64,000 nt of DNA from Defluviicoccus sp046348835 (GTDB taxonomy: Bacteria > Pseudomonadota > Alphaproteobacteria > Rhodospirillales > Defluviicoccaceae). Positions 17,225-25,140 of this stretch are shown here, one piece after another. A program made the position numbers and the translations under genes. Below the pieces are notes generated by a model. That model ran no database searches, was not told the origin of the DNA, and saw only the letters and a program-made list of their open reading frames with translations. The stretch is from the NCBI GenBank assembly GCA_046348835.1, contig JAXMDM010000006.1, positions 43,063 through 107,062 on the forward strand, written 5' to 3'. Position 1 is the first letter of the stretch. Each line of letters starts with the position of its first letter.

Positions 17225-18037
17225 TTACGTCTTGTTGAACTCGAGCGTGCACACCCCTTCCGGCTGATCCAGGCGCAAAACGAGGCTCTCCGACAGGTAG
17301 AGCTGGAGGTGGATGCCGTCCTGCCCGGCGTATCCGGCCATCAGGTCGTGTCCGATCACCAGCACCCCCGCATGGGAATCGACGAGCGCCCCGCCCTGGA
17401 TCGATGCCTTGTGGATGCCCTCGGAGCACAACCGGCGCAGGTGCTCAAGCTGCAGCAGCTCGGTGCCCGGATAACGGCGGAACAGGCTGTTGTAGAGGGC
17501 CGGCTCCAGGACCAGGGCATAGGGACCGCGGGCGCCGACGGCGTCCAGCTTGGTCACCGCGGCGAGAACGTCGTTCAGCACCTGGTCCAGATCGGACCAG
17601 TCGCCGGCGGTGTGTCGGCTCCGCTTCTCGGTGGTGAGCAAACCGGCGAGGCCGAAATCGGCCTGACCGTAATAGACGATCTCCTCTTCGCGGGCGGCGA
17701 CCGCCTCGGCCGCCTCCTCCACCGGGGCGAGGTTGAGCGGCAGGCCGTTGTCCACATGGGCGGCGACCCGCCGGATGCTGAGCCCGAACGACTTGCGCAG
17801 CATCGGCACCGAAACGGCACGGGCGACGACCGCACCGGCCTCCCCCGGCCCGGGCTGACGGCAGTAGTCGTCGTTGCCCACCTCGATGGTGGTCAGGCCG
17901 GGACCGTACGGACCCTCCACGTCGAGGAAGCGCCGGGCGGTCAGGCGATCGCGGGCGGCCTTGACCGCCGCCGCGTCGATGCGCTCCCACACGTCGGCGG
18001 AAAACGGGGCCTGGTTTCGGTTGAGCTGGTCCATCAT
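17225..18037 (-). CDS. encapsulin nanocompartment shell protein, family 1
   Basis: A 270-residue HK97-fold shell protein (linocin M18/CFP29 type). Family cues are the N-terminal NRNQAPFSADVWERIDAAA, RRFLDVEGPYGPG with TTIEVGN, the REEEIVYYGQADFGLAGLL segment and the C-terminal LQLYLSESLVLRLDQPEGVC. Such proteins assemble into small icosahedral shells that enclose cargo bearing a C-terminal targeting peptide. The start overlaps the EncFtn stop by four bases (ATGA) behind GGAGG, so shell and cargo are translationally coupled. Combined with the neighbour, it forms an iron-storage compartment. Confidence 0.96.
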   Translation of the reverse strand: MMDQLNRNQAPFSADVWERIDAAAVKAARDRLTARRFLDVEGPYGPGLTTIEVGNDDYCRQPGPGEAGAVVARAVSVPMLRKSFGLSIRRVAAHVDNGLPLNLAPVEEAAEAVAAREEEIVYYGQADFGLAGLLTTEKRSRHTAGDWSDLDQVLNDVLAAVTKLDAVGARGPYALVLEPALYNSLFRRYPGTELLQLEHLRRLCSEGIHKASIQGGALVDSHAGVLVIGHDLMAGYAGQDGIHLQLYLSESLVLRLDQPEGVCTLEFNKT

Positions 18038-18432
18038 GCGCCTCCTTCGCCCTTGAGCGATCCGATGGTAAACCGGTATGGCTTCGGAGGAACCGGTGCC
18101 GCCGGGGTGTCTGCCTTGCCTTCCCCGGAGTGCTCGGCCGCCGCCTCGACCTCGAGGATCGGTCCTTCGGAGTAGAGATAGGTCCCCATCTGCTTCTCCC
18201 AGTCCGAGCCATTACGCCGCAGCCATTCTAGTATCATGCATGCGTGTTCGATTTCTTCCCGCATATTGTGGAGAAGAATCTCCTTCAGCGAATCGTCGGA
18301 GCAGTCATCGGCACGCTGTCTGTACCAATCCACCGCATCGAGCTCTTCCTTGAGAGACACGATCGCGTGATGGTGGGTAAATGTCTGCTCTGCTAGTCGG
18401 CTTCTTGGTGCATGAAGAGTTTCGCTCGACAT
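18034..18432 (-). CDS. encapsulated ferritin-like protein (EncFtn)
   Basis: A 132-residue two-helix ferritin-like protein that oxidises Fe(II) inside an encapsulin shell. The ferroxidase ligands known from the R. rubrum protein (Glu32, Glu62, His65, with Tyr39) line up with Glu30, Glu60, His63 and Tyr37 here (EELDAVDWY and REEIEHACM). After the helices comes a Pro/Ala-rich linker and the encapsulin-targeting peptide FTIGSLKG near the C-terminus. The start at 18432 is preceded by GGGAGAGAAG. A single Cys follows the metal site (ADDCSDD), with another in EHACM. The upstream ~230 bp to the ferric reductase stop should hold its promoter. Confidence 0.95.
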   Translation of the reverse strand: MSSETLHAPRSRLAEQTFTHHHAIVSLKEELDAVDWYRQRADDCSDDSLKEILLHNMREEIEHACMILEWLRRNGSDWEKQMGTYLYSEGPILEVEAAAEHSGEGKADTPAAPVPPKPYRFTIGSLKGEGGA

Positions 18433-18666
18433 CTTCTTCTCTCCCATCGCCTCGGCTCATCCGCGGCGCCCGCCCGCCGCGATACAGGATTGGGGCTCAA
18501 GCTCTTGCCGGGGCCTTTCGGAAGTTCCTCGATACCCCCCTCGCCGGCCCCTCGCTGCAACCGACTACGGCGCCGCGCTCTTTTCGCCCGATGCGCCGGC
18601 GTCAGCTTCTGACGCCTTGATCAGCGGGTCAACCATGGTGCGCCCCGCGCTGGCTGCCGACCCGGC

Positions 18667-20022
18667 TCAGCGCATGGCGAAGCGTTCCTGGTGAAAATCC
18701 GCCGCAGGCATGCCCTTGGCGACGAAATCGCGCTTCAACGCGTTGCCGAACTTGAGCGGCCCGCAGAACCACAGGCTCGCCGATGGCCAGTCGGGAACCA
18801 GGCGGCGGATGGTCTCGCCGGACAGATGCGGATCGCGCGAGGTCACGGTGATGTGGAGATGAACGCCGGCGGCGTCGGCATCGGCCCTGAGCTTCCCCAG
18901 CGCCCGGTCCGAAACATCGGCCGTCGAATGGAAAAGATGGATGACCTGGGTGCTTTCGACCATGGCCAGAAGCTTCATCCGGGCGACGAAAGGGGTGATG
19001 CCGACGCCGGCGCCGACCCAGATCTGACTGGGCCTGCCATCTTCGAAGTTGAAGCAGCCGTGCGGACCTTCCACCTTGACCTTGCATCCCGGCGCAAACT
19101 CGTCACGCAGCCTGGCGGTGTAATCCCCGAGTTCCTTGGCGATGAACATCAAGGTGCGATCGGTCGTGTTCCAGGCCGAAGCGATGGTGAAGGGATGCGC
19201 GCCCTCCCACGCCCGGGTGGTGAGGAAGGCGAATTGCCCCGGCTCGTGCCCCGGCCATCCCTCGGCCAAGCGAATGTGGGTCTCCAGGACGCGAAGCTCC
19301 GGATACCAGGTCTGCGCGGTGACGACGCCATCCACCCCGGCGCGGACGCCGAGGCGGCGGGCGAGCACCACGGCGGCGGCGGCGACGCCGGCAACCAGCG
19401 TCACCGCCATCGCCCAACCGATCGGCTGCATCCAGTAGGCCGGCCTCACCAGCACCAGCGCATGATAGACGAGCGCCAGAAAAACCGCGGTCATCAGCAC
19501 GTGGGTGATGGCGAACAGGCGATAGGGGATCTTCTTGATCAGGGCGATGAGGATGAGGACGACAGCGGTGTAGAACGCCCACTCGCCGACCTGCTTGGCG
19601 ACGCCGATCTGGTCGGCAAAGAGGCTCAAGGTCCTGGCCGGGCCGGGCGAGGCACCGGCAGCGCCGGCCGCGGCGCCCGGCGACGGCCCGCCGCCACCGC
19701 CACCACCGCCGCCGGCAAACAGGTGCCGGCCCTCCGCATACCACCAGTGCAGCGTGGCGAAGACGAGCGCGGTCACGCCGATCCACTTGTGCAGCCAGTA
19801 CATCTTGTCGAGGCCGTCCAGCGCCGGCTCCAGCCACTTCGGCCGCGCCGCCAGCACGACGGCGAAGCACATGCTGCCGATCGCCAGCATTCCCGACAGC
19901 TGGACGATTCCGTGGCGAAAAGATCGCTGATCGGGGGAGAAGAGCGCCTGGCCGTCGGCTAGCAACCACAGCGCCGCCAGCAGGACGATGAAACCGACGG
20001 TCAGCCCGACACCTGTTTTCAT
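18667..20022 (-). CDS. ferric-reductase-like transmembrane flavocytochrome
   Basis: A 451-residue protein of the FRE/NOX-like superfamily. The N-terminal half has about six transmembrane helices with candidate heme-ligand histidines (YWLHKWIGV, FATLHWWY, FAITHVLM, LVYHALVLV). The C-terminal half is a ferredoxin-reductase module: FAD-binding HPFTIAS (about residue 290), a GPHGCFNF element, NAD(P)-binding GVGITPFVARM, and a terminal FCGP-KFG motif. An insertion of nine consecutive glycines plus a Pro/Ala/Gly tract lies between helices. It would move electrons from NAD(P)H across the membrane, with Fe(III) the likely acceptor. Start 20022 follows GGGAGGC. It lies between the PadR gene and encFtn on the same strand. 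Confidence 0.85.
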   Translation of the reverse strand: MKTGVGLTVGFIVLLAALWLLADGQALFSPDQRSFRHGIVQLSGMLAIGSMCFAVVLAARPKWLEPALDGLDKMYWLHKWIGVTALVFATLHWWYAEGRHLFAGGGGGGGGGPSPGAAAGAAGASPGPARTLSLFADQIGVAKQVGEWAFYTAVVLILIALIKKIPYRLFAITHVLMTAVFLALVYHALVLVRPAYWMQPIGWAMAVTLVAGVAAAAVVLARRLGVRAGVDGVVTAQTWYPELRVLETHIRLAEGWPGHEPGQFAFLTTRAWEGAHPFTIASAWNTTDRTLMFIAKELGDYTARLRDEFAPGCKVKVEGPHGCFNFEDGRPSQIWVGAGVGITPFVARMKLLAMVESTQVIHLFHSTADVSDRALGKLRADADAAGVHLHITVTSRDPHLSGETIRRLVPDWPSASLWFCGPLKFGNALKRDFVAKGMPAADFHQERFAMR

Positions 20023-20154
20023 GGGAGGCCTCCCGAACCCGGACAAGCGCTGCCGGCCATCCGGCTGATCGACGACGACAAAGGTCGTAACCGGCACGAC
20101 TAGCCGAAGTTCCTCCGTCCACCGACCGGTGAACCGGCCGGTCGGTGGTCCACA

Positions 20155-20799
20155 TTATAGACGTTCGATCTTGCGCGCCGCCTCATCGATGGCGTCGGCC
20201 ATGGCGAGGACCACCGTCTTGTCGGCGCCACCCGATAAGCGCTGCTGCAGCGCCGTCTTCAGGTTGGTCATGGCGCGAAAGACCGGGCCGGCGTCGAGGG
20301 CCTCGCTGGTCAGGCGCAGGGCTTCGAGCCGCTGCATCGTCGCTTCGGCTTCCTTGCGGTTCTCTTCGAGGTAGGCGAGGCCGGCGGGGGTGATGGCGTA
20401 GAGCTTGCGCGTCCCCTCGGTCGCCTGCGCCTGCACCTGGTCCATGTCCTCCAGCAGGCTCAGGGTCGGATAGACGACGCCCGGGCTCGGTGCATAGGCG
20501 CCGCCGGTGCGCGCCTCGATTTCGCGGATCAGGTCGTAGCCGTGGCGGGGCTGGCCCTCCAGCAGCAACAGGAACACGAGCCGAAGCTCGCCGCTTTCGA
20601 ACATCCGGCGGCGTCCGCGCGGCCCGCCCGGTTCGTGCCGGTGGCGGTCGAAGCCGCGGCGGAACCCGCCCTCTTCCCTCGGCCCACCGCGGGGGCCGCC
20701 GCCGGGGCCGCGATGCGCCTCCCAGCCCTCGCGCTCGGCCCCGCGGTCGGCCCGGTGTCCGCCATCGCAATGGCGGCTCAGCATGGTGTGATGTCTCAT
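20155..20799 (-). CDS. PadR-family regulator with His-rich N-terminus (YqjI/NfeR-like)
   Basis: A 214-residue transcriptional regulator. The winged-helix PadR domain spans about residues 68-150 (ELRLVFLLLLEGQPRHGYDL, SPGVVYPTLSLLEDM, GTRKLYAITPAG), followed by a C-terminal dimerisation helix region. The first ~65 residues are unusual: rich in His, Gly and Arg, with HCDGGH and paired histidines at 3-4. E. coli YqjI (NfeR) has a similar metal-binding leader, responds to Ni/Fe and represses the ferric reductase gene yqjH. Here the gene lies upstream of a ferric-reductase-like gene, so metal-responsive control is inferred. A 20-bp near-palindrome lies 42 bp upstream of its start. Confidence 0.88.
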   Translation of the reverse strand: MRHHTMLSRHCDGGHRADRGAEREGWEAHRGPGGGPRGGPREEGGFRRGFDRHRHEPGGPRGRRRMFESGELRLVFLLLLEGQPRHGYDLIREIEARTGGAYAPSPGVVYPTLSLLEDMDQVQAQATEGTRKLYAITPAGLAYLEENRKEAEATMQRLEALRLTSEALDAGPVFRAMTNLKTALQQRLSGGADKTVVLAMADAIDEAARKIERL

Positions 20800-20840
20800 T
20801 AAAATCCTCGTTCTATGGGCGATATGCCCGCTTCAGATGC

Positions 20841-20860
20841 ATCTAAGATATATCTCAGAT
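20841..20860. promoter_or_regulatory. near-perfect 20-bp palindrome, probable PadR operator
   Basis: ATCTAAGATATATCTCAGAT is symmetric at 18 of 20 positions around the core AGATATATCT. It sits just upstream of the PadR-type gene, in the most AT-rich patch of this region, and is placed to overlap its promoter. Autoregulation by the PadR protein is inferred from position and symmetry. Confidence 0.6.
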
Positions 20861-20989
20861 AGTCTGAAACAAGGGGCACGGACGCGTTTTTTTCATCCGC
20901 CATGCGCCCGAGGGCGCACCGGTGGTCGGACGAAACGACGAGGAGATGGACGTGCGGAGGGAACCGCCCGGCGGTGACGGGGTCTGGCG

Positions 20990-21910
20990 TCAGTATCGCT
21001 TCGGTACGTACAGCTTCTGAGGCAGGACCTTCCGCTCATACTGCGGGTTGAAAACCCGCTCCGGCAAGACGATCGGCTCATGAGTGACGTCTTGATAAGG
21101 AATCTGGTCGAGCAGATGGTGAATGCAGTTCAGCCGCGCCCGCTTCTTGTCGGTCGCCTCGACGATGAACCACGGTGCCTCGGGAATATTGGTGCGGGCG
21201 AAGGTGTCTTCCTTGGCCTTGGTGTAGGCTTCCCAGCGCACCCGTGACTGGAGATCCATCGGGCTCAGCTTCCATTGCTTCAGCGGATCGTGGATACGCA
21301 TCAGGAAGCGGAGCTGTTGTTCCTCGTCGGTGATGGAGAACCAGTACTTGATCAGGCGGATGCCGGAGCGCACCAGCATGCGTTCGAACTCGGGGGTGTC
21401 CTGGAAGAACTGTTCCACCTGCTCCTCGGTGGCGAACCCCATCACCCGCTCGACCCCGGAGCGATTGTACCAGGACCGGTCGAAGAGGACGATCTCGCCG
21501 CCCGACGGCAGATGCGGCACGTAGCGCTGGAAATACCACTGGGTGCGTTCGCGGTCGCTCGGTTTCTGCAACGCCACCACCCGGCAGATGCGCGGGTTGA
21601 GCCGCTGGGTGATGCGCTTGATCACCCCGCCCTTGCCGGCGGCGTCGCGGCCCTCGAAGATCACCAGGATCTTTTCGCCCGTCGCCTCGACCCAGTCCTG
21701 GAGATTGATCAGCTCCGCCTGCAGGGTGAGGATAGCCCTGAAATAGGTTCGGCGATCCAGACTGGGTGGATGTTTTTCCTTGTAGATCCGGCGAAGCTCT
21801 AAGGACAGGGCCGGCTCCGACATCTCCAGCTCGTAATCCTCGTCGAGCGCGTCCTCCAGCTCGGCCTGCAGCCACTCGTTGACGTCTAAGTCTATGTCTT
21901 CGTTTGCCAT
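20990..21910 (-). CDS. ppk2: polyphosphate kinase 2 (PPK2, class I)
   Basis: A 306-residue single-domain PPK2. The P-loop reads FEGRDAAGKGGVIKRI (about residues 87-102), and the lid and Walker B region includes ALQKPSDRERTQWYFQRYV and LFDRSWYNRSGVERVMGF, with a C-terminal RVRWEAYTKAKEDTFARTN segment. PPK2 enzymes transfer phosphate between polyphosphate and nucleotides, usually favouring GTP or ATP regeneration. The 306-residue length and single domain fit class I. The start at 21910 is three codons into the longest frame. It lies 39 bp downstream of the acyl-CoA synthetase gene and may be cotranscribed. Confidence 0.95.
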   Translation of the reverse strand: MANEDIDLDVNEWLQAELEDALDEDYELEMSEPALSLELRRIYKEKHPPSLDRRTYFRAILTLQAELINLQDWVEATGEKILVIFEGRDAAGKGGVIKRITQRLNPRICRVVALQKPSDRERTQWYFQRYVPHLPSGGEIVLFDRSWYNRSGVERVMGFATEEQVEQFFQDTPEFERMLVRSGIRLIKYWFSITDEEQQLRFLMRIHDPLKQWKLSPMDLQSRVRWEAYTKAKEDTFARTNIPEAPWFIVEATDKKRARLNCIHHLLDQIPYQDVTHEPIVLPERVFNPQYERKVLPQKLYVPKRY

Positions 21911-21949
21911 GTTCCACAACCACTCAAGAACCGGTTATGCTGCCTTGAT

Positions 21950-23638
21950 TTATTCAGGCATTGGGACGGCCCGCGCCTTCTCCGCCTCCTGTTTGCGCAA
22001 GATGAACCGCTGGATCTTGCCGCTCGGCGTTTTCGGCAGTTCGTCGATGAACTCCATTTCGCGGGGATAGGCGTGGGCGGCAAGCCGGGTCTTGACCAGT
22101 TCCTGAAGCTCTTCGGCCAACTGTCCCGTCGCCTCGACGCCCGGGCGGAGGACGACGAACGCCTTGACGATCTCGGTGCGCTCCGGGTCGGGCTTGCCGA
22201 CCACCGCCGACTCGGCGACCGCCGGGTGCTCCACCAGCGCGCTCTCCACGTCGTAAGGACCGATCCGATAGCCGGACGAGGTGATGATATCGTCGCTGCG
22301 GCCGACGAAGCTGATGCTGCCGTCGGGGTTGCGCTCCACCGTATCGCCGGTGAGATGGAAATCGCCGACCCAGTTGGGTGTCGGCTGCCGCCAGTAGCCG
22401 GGAAACCAGAACAGCGGCGATCGCTTGCGGTCGACGGCGAGGATGCCGGGCTCGCCGTCCGCCACCTCGCGGCCCTCCTCGTCGACCACGGCGAGGCGGA
22501 AGCCGGGCATGGCGAGCCCGGCGGCGCCGGTGTGCACCGGATGGGCGAGGCCGTGGTGGTTGCACAGCACCATCCCCACCTCGGTCTGGCCGTAATGATC
22601 GTGGATCGGGCAGTCGAGGGTCCGGGCGAACCAGCGGATCACCTCGGGATTGAGCGTCTCGCCGGCGCTGCTGACCACCCGCAGCAGGCCCTTGATCGGC
22701 GCCGCCGCCGCATCGCCGGCGGCGATGAGCAGCCGGTAGGCGGTGGGCGCCCCGGCCAGGTTGCTGATGCGGTGTTTCAGGATCAGCCGGTAGGTGCTGT
22801 CGGCGGTGAACGGACCGTCGTAGAGCGTCGTCGCATGGCCCAGCAGCAGCGGGCCGATCACCGCGTAATAGATCCCGTAAGCCCACCCCGGATCGGCGAT
22901 GTTCCAGAACCGGTCTTCGGGCCGCAGGTCGAGCCCCCACCGGGTATAGACGAAGAACGACAAGAGCGCCTTAAGGGGGATGGCGACCCCCTTGGCCGGC
23001 CCGGTGGTCCCGGAGGTGAACAGCATCAGAAACGGGTCATCGGCCGCCATCGGTACCGGCTCGAACGTCGCCGGCTGTCGCATCAACTCGGCGGCGTACG
23101 CCTGTTCGTCCGGTCCCTCCGCCGCCTCCCCCGGCCGGCCGACGCAGATCACCGGCGGGCAGGCCGCGACCTCCGCCAGCTTCGGCCGATTGTGGCGATC
23201 GGTGAAGATCAGCCGGGCCTCGCTGGAGCGGAGACGGTACTCGATCGCCCGCGGTCCGAAGGCGGTGAACAACGGCTGATAGACGGCGCCCATGCGCCAG
23301 GTGGCGAGAGCGACGACCAGAAGTTCGGGGATTCGCGGCAAGAGCCCGGCGACCCGGTCGCCCGGCCCGACGCCGCGCGCCTGCAGCATGTGGGCGAGCC
23401 TGGCGGAGCGTTCCTGCAGTTGGGCGAAGGTCATCTGCGCGCCGGCGCCGTCGCTGCTTTCCCAGACCAGCGCGACCCCACCCGATCCCACATGCCGGTC
23501 GCAGCACTCGACGCAGGCGTTCAGCCCGCCCTCCAGGCTGCCGGCGAGACGGGTTTCGATGCGCGCGGCGGAGAACCCGGCGATGAAATCGTCGTATGCC
23601 GGAACGGATTCCTCGGTGCCAGACAAGCTCGCCGACAT
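21950..23638 (-). CDS. AMP-dependent acyl-CoA synthetase
   Basis: A 562-residue adenylate-forming enzyme activating a carboxylic acid to its CoA thioester via an acyl-AMP. Motifs: LFTSGTTGPAKGVAIPL (P-loop), HDHYGQTEVGMVLCNH (A5), a GIL/RSPLFW segment then GDFHLTGDTVERN, and the C-terminal catalytic lysine in PKTPSGKIQRFILRK. The architecture with GWAYGIYYAVIGPLLLG resembles medium-chain or acetate-type synthetases; substrate is not resolvable. ATG 23638 is preceded by GAGGGAGGGGGCGAGGG; the 22-residue upstream extension looks noncoding. Confidence 0.9.
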   Translation of the reverse strand: MSASLSGTEESVPAYDDFIAGFSAARIETRLAGSLEGGLNACVECCDRHVGSGGVALVWESSDGAGAQMTFAQLQERSARLAHMLQARGVGPGDRVAGLLPRIPELLVVALATWRMGAVYQPLFTAFGPRAIEYRLRSSEARLIFTDRHNRPKLAEVAACPPVICVGRPGEAAEGPDEQAYAAELMRQPATFEPVPMAADDPFLMLFTSGTTGPAKGVAIPLKALLSFFVYTRWGLDLRPEDRFWNIADPGWAYGIYYAVIGPLLLGHATTLYDGPFTADSTYRLILKHRISNLAGAPTAYRLLIAAGDAAAAPIKGLLRVVSSAGETLNPEVIRWFARTLDCPIHDHYGQTEVGMVLCNHHGLAHPVHTGAAGLAMPGFRLAVVDEEGREVADGEPGILAVDRKRSPLFWFPGYWRQPTPNWVGDFHLTGDTVERNPDGSISFVGRSDDIITSSGYRIGPYDVESALVEHPAVAESAVVGKPDPERTEIVKAFVVLRPGVEATGQLAEELQELVKTRLAAHAYPREMEFIDELPKTPSGKIQRFILRKQEAEKARAVPMPE

Positions 23639-23775
23639 CCCTCGCCCCCTCCCTCGCAGGCCGGCGGTGTACCGGACCGCGGACGGCCGGGCAGCCGACG
23701 GCATTTATTGGCGATTGTAGGATGAGTTATGGGGATCGTCTATCCGTCCGGCCAGGGCCCGTCGTCAGCCGCTGG

Positions 23776-25140
23776 TCACGGCGGGGTGCCGACGCTGCGG
23801 CCCCACCACTTGTCGTGGACGTCGTCGTAATACTGCTTCGGGTCGTAGTAGGGGACGTCCAGTCCCAGGCTCTGGGCGGTGAGGTCGCCCACCGCGGCGA
23901 GAAGCTGGAAGGCGCCGACGAGGGTGTCCCGTTTGGCGCCGATCAGGCTGACCTCGGCCTCCAGGACCTGCTGCTGGGCGATCAACACATCGGTCACCGT
24001 GCGCAGACCGAGCGACGCCTCCTGGCGGATGCCGGCGGCGGCAATCTGCGCCGCTTTCGCCTGCGCTTCGTCGGACGCGATCATCGCATTGCTGCTTTGA
24101 TAGGTTTCCCAGGTGCTGATCGCCTGTTGCCGGGCCATGCGCGTCTGCGCCTCCAGATCCTGCTCCCGCGCCGCCAACTGCTGCTTCGACGCCCGGACCT
24201 GCGAGTCCATGGCACCGCCGCGAAAGAGCGGCACCGTCATCACCGCGAGGACGGACTGACTGGCGGCGCCGGCGTCTCCCTGCAGGCTGAACTGGGGCAA
24301 TTGCTGGCCGAAGCTGGCATCGACGCCGTCACTGGCGGCGCGCTGGGCAAAACCGGCGGCGGCGACCGTCGGCGCCTGTACCGATCGGGCGATCGCTTCA
24401 TCCTCCGAGGCGGGAAGATTGGGCGGAAGCTGGGGCAAGGTCAGGGTCTCCGCCGGCCGGCCGATCACCTCCAGGTAGACCGCCCGGGACGACGCCAGAC
24501 TGCCTTCGGCCTGGGCCCGCTGCGCTTTCACCTTGGCGACACTGGCCTCCGACTGGGCGACGTCGGCGTTCTTCAGCTCGCCCAGCGCAAAGCGGCGACG
24601 CGCCGTCTCCAGATCGCGCTCCAGCTGTTGCTGCTGCTGGGTCACCTGCTCCAGCACCAACTGGTTGCGCAGCACGTCCAGGTAGGCGGTGGCCGCCCGC
24701 AGCAGGACCGTCTGCTCCGTCGTGCTGAGTTGCTGCCGTTGGGCCTTGACGGTTTCCTTCGCCTGCGACACCAGCGGTCCGGTGACGAAGTTGTAGATCG
24801 GCTGCCTCACCCGCAGGTCGAGGGCGATGACGAGGCCTTCCGAGCTGGACAGATTGCTCTGCTGGCTGCTGGTGGTGCTGCCGAGGCTGGCGGCATAGCC
24901 GCCGCCGGTGGTCAGGTCCGCCGAGGGCCGCCAGCCGGCCAGCGCCTGGGGGACCGACTCGTCGACCCGGCGCAGATCGGCCCGCGCCGACGCCAGGGTC
25001 GGGTTGGTGGCATAGGCGCTGGCCAGCGCCTCGTTGAGGGTCTGCGCCGCCGCCGGCGACAGGGATCCGACGACGGCCGCCAGCGATAGCAAGGCCGCCG
25101 GCGCAACCGCACCCAGCGGGCGAACCGGCGATCTACTCAT
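23776..25140 (-). CDS. TolC-family outer-membrane efflux protein
   Basis: A 454-residue outer-membrane channel. It has a signal peptide (cleaved near SPAAAQ), then the two structural repeats of TolC with long coiled-coil helices (QTLNEALASAYATNPTLASA in the first, and TWETYQSSNAMIASDEAQAK in the second), and the RTVTDVLIAQQQVLEAE motif near the end. The start overlaps the MacB-type permease stop by eight bases. It completes a tripartite exporter with the three upstream genes. Confidence 0.92.
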   Translation of the reverse strand: MSRSPVRPLGAVAPAALLSLAAVVGSLSPAAAQTLNEALASAYATNPTLASARADLRRVDESVPQALAGWRPSADLTTGGGYAASLGSTTSSQQSNLSSSEGLVIALDLRVRQPIYNFVTGPLVSQAKETVKAQRQQLSTTEQTVLLRAATAYLDVLRNQLVLEQVTQQQQQLERDLETARRRFALGELKNADVAQSEASVAKVKAQRAQAEGSLASSRAVYLEVIGRPAETLTLPQLPPNLPASEDEAIARSVQAPTVAAAGFAQRAASDGVDASFGQQLPQFSLQGDAGAASQSVLAVMTVPLFRGGAMDSQVRASKQQLAAREQDLEAQTRMARQQAISTWETYQSSNAMIASDEAQAKAAQIAAAGIRQEASLGLRTVTDVLIAQQQVLEAEVSLIGAKRDTLVGAFQLLAAVGDLTAQSLGLDVPYYDPKQYYDDVHDKWWGRSVGTPP

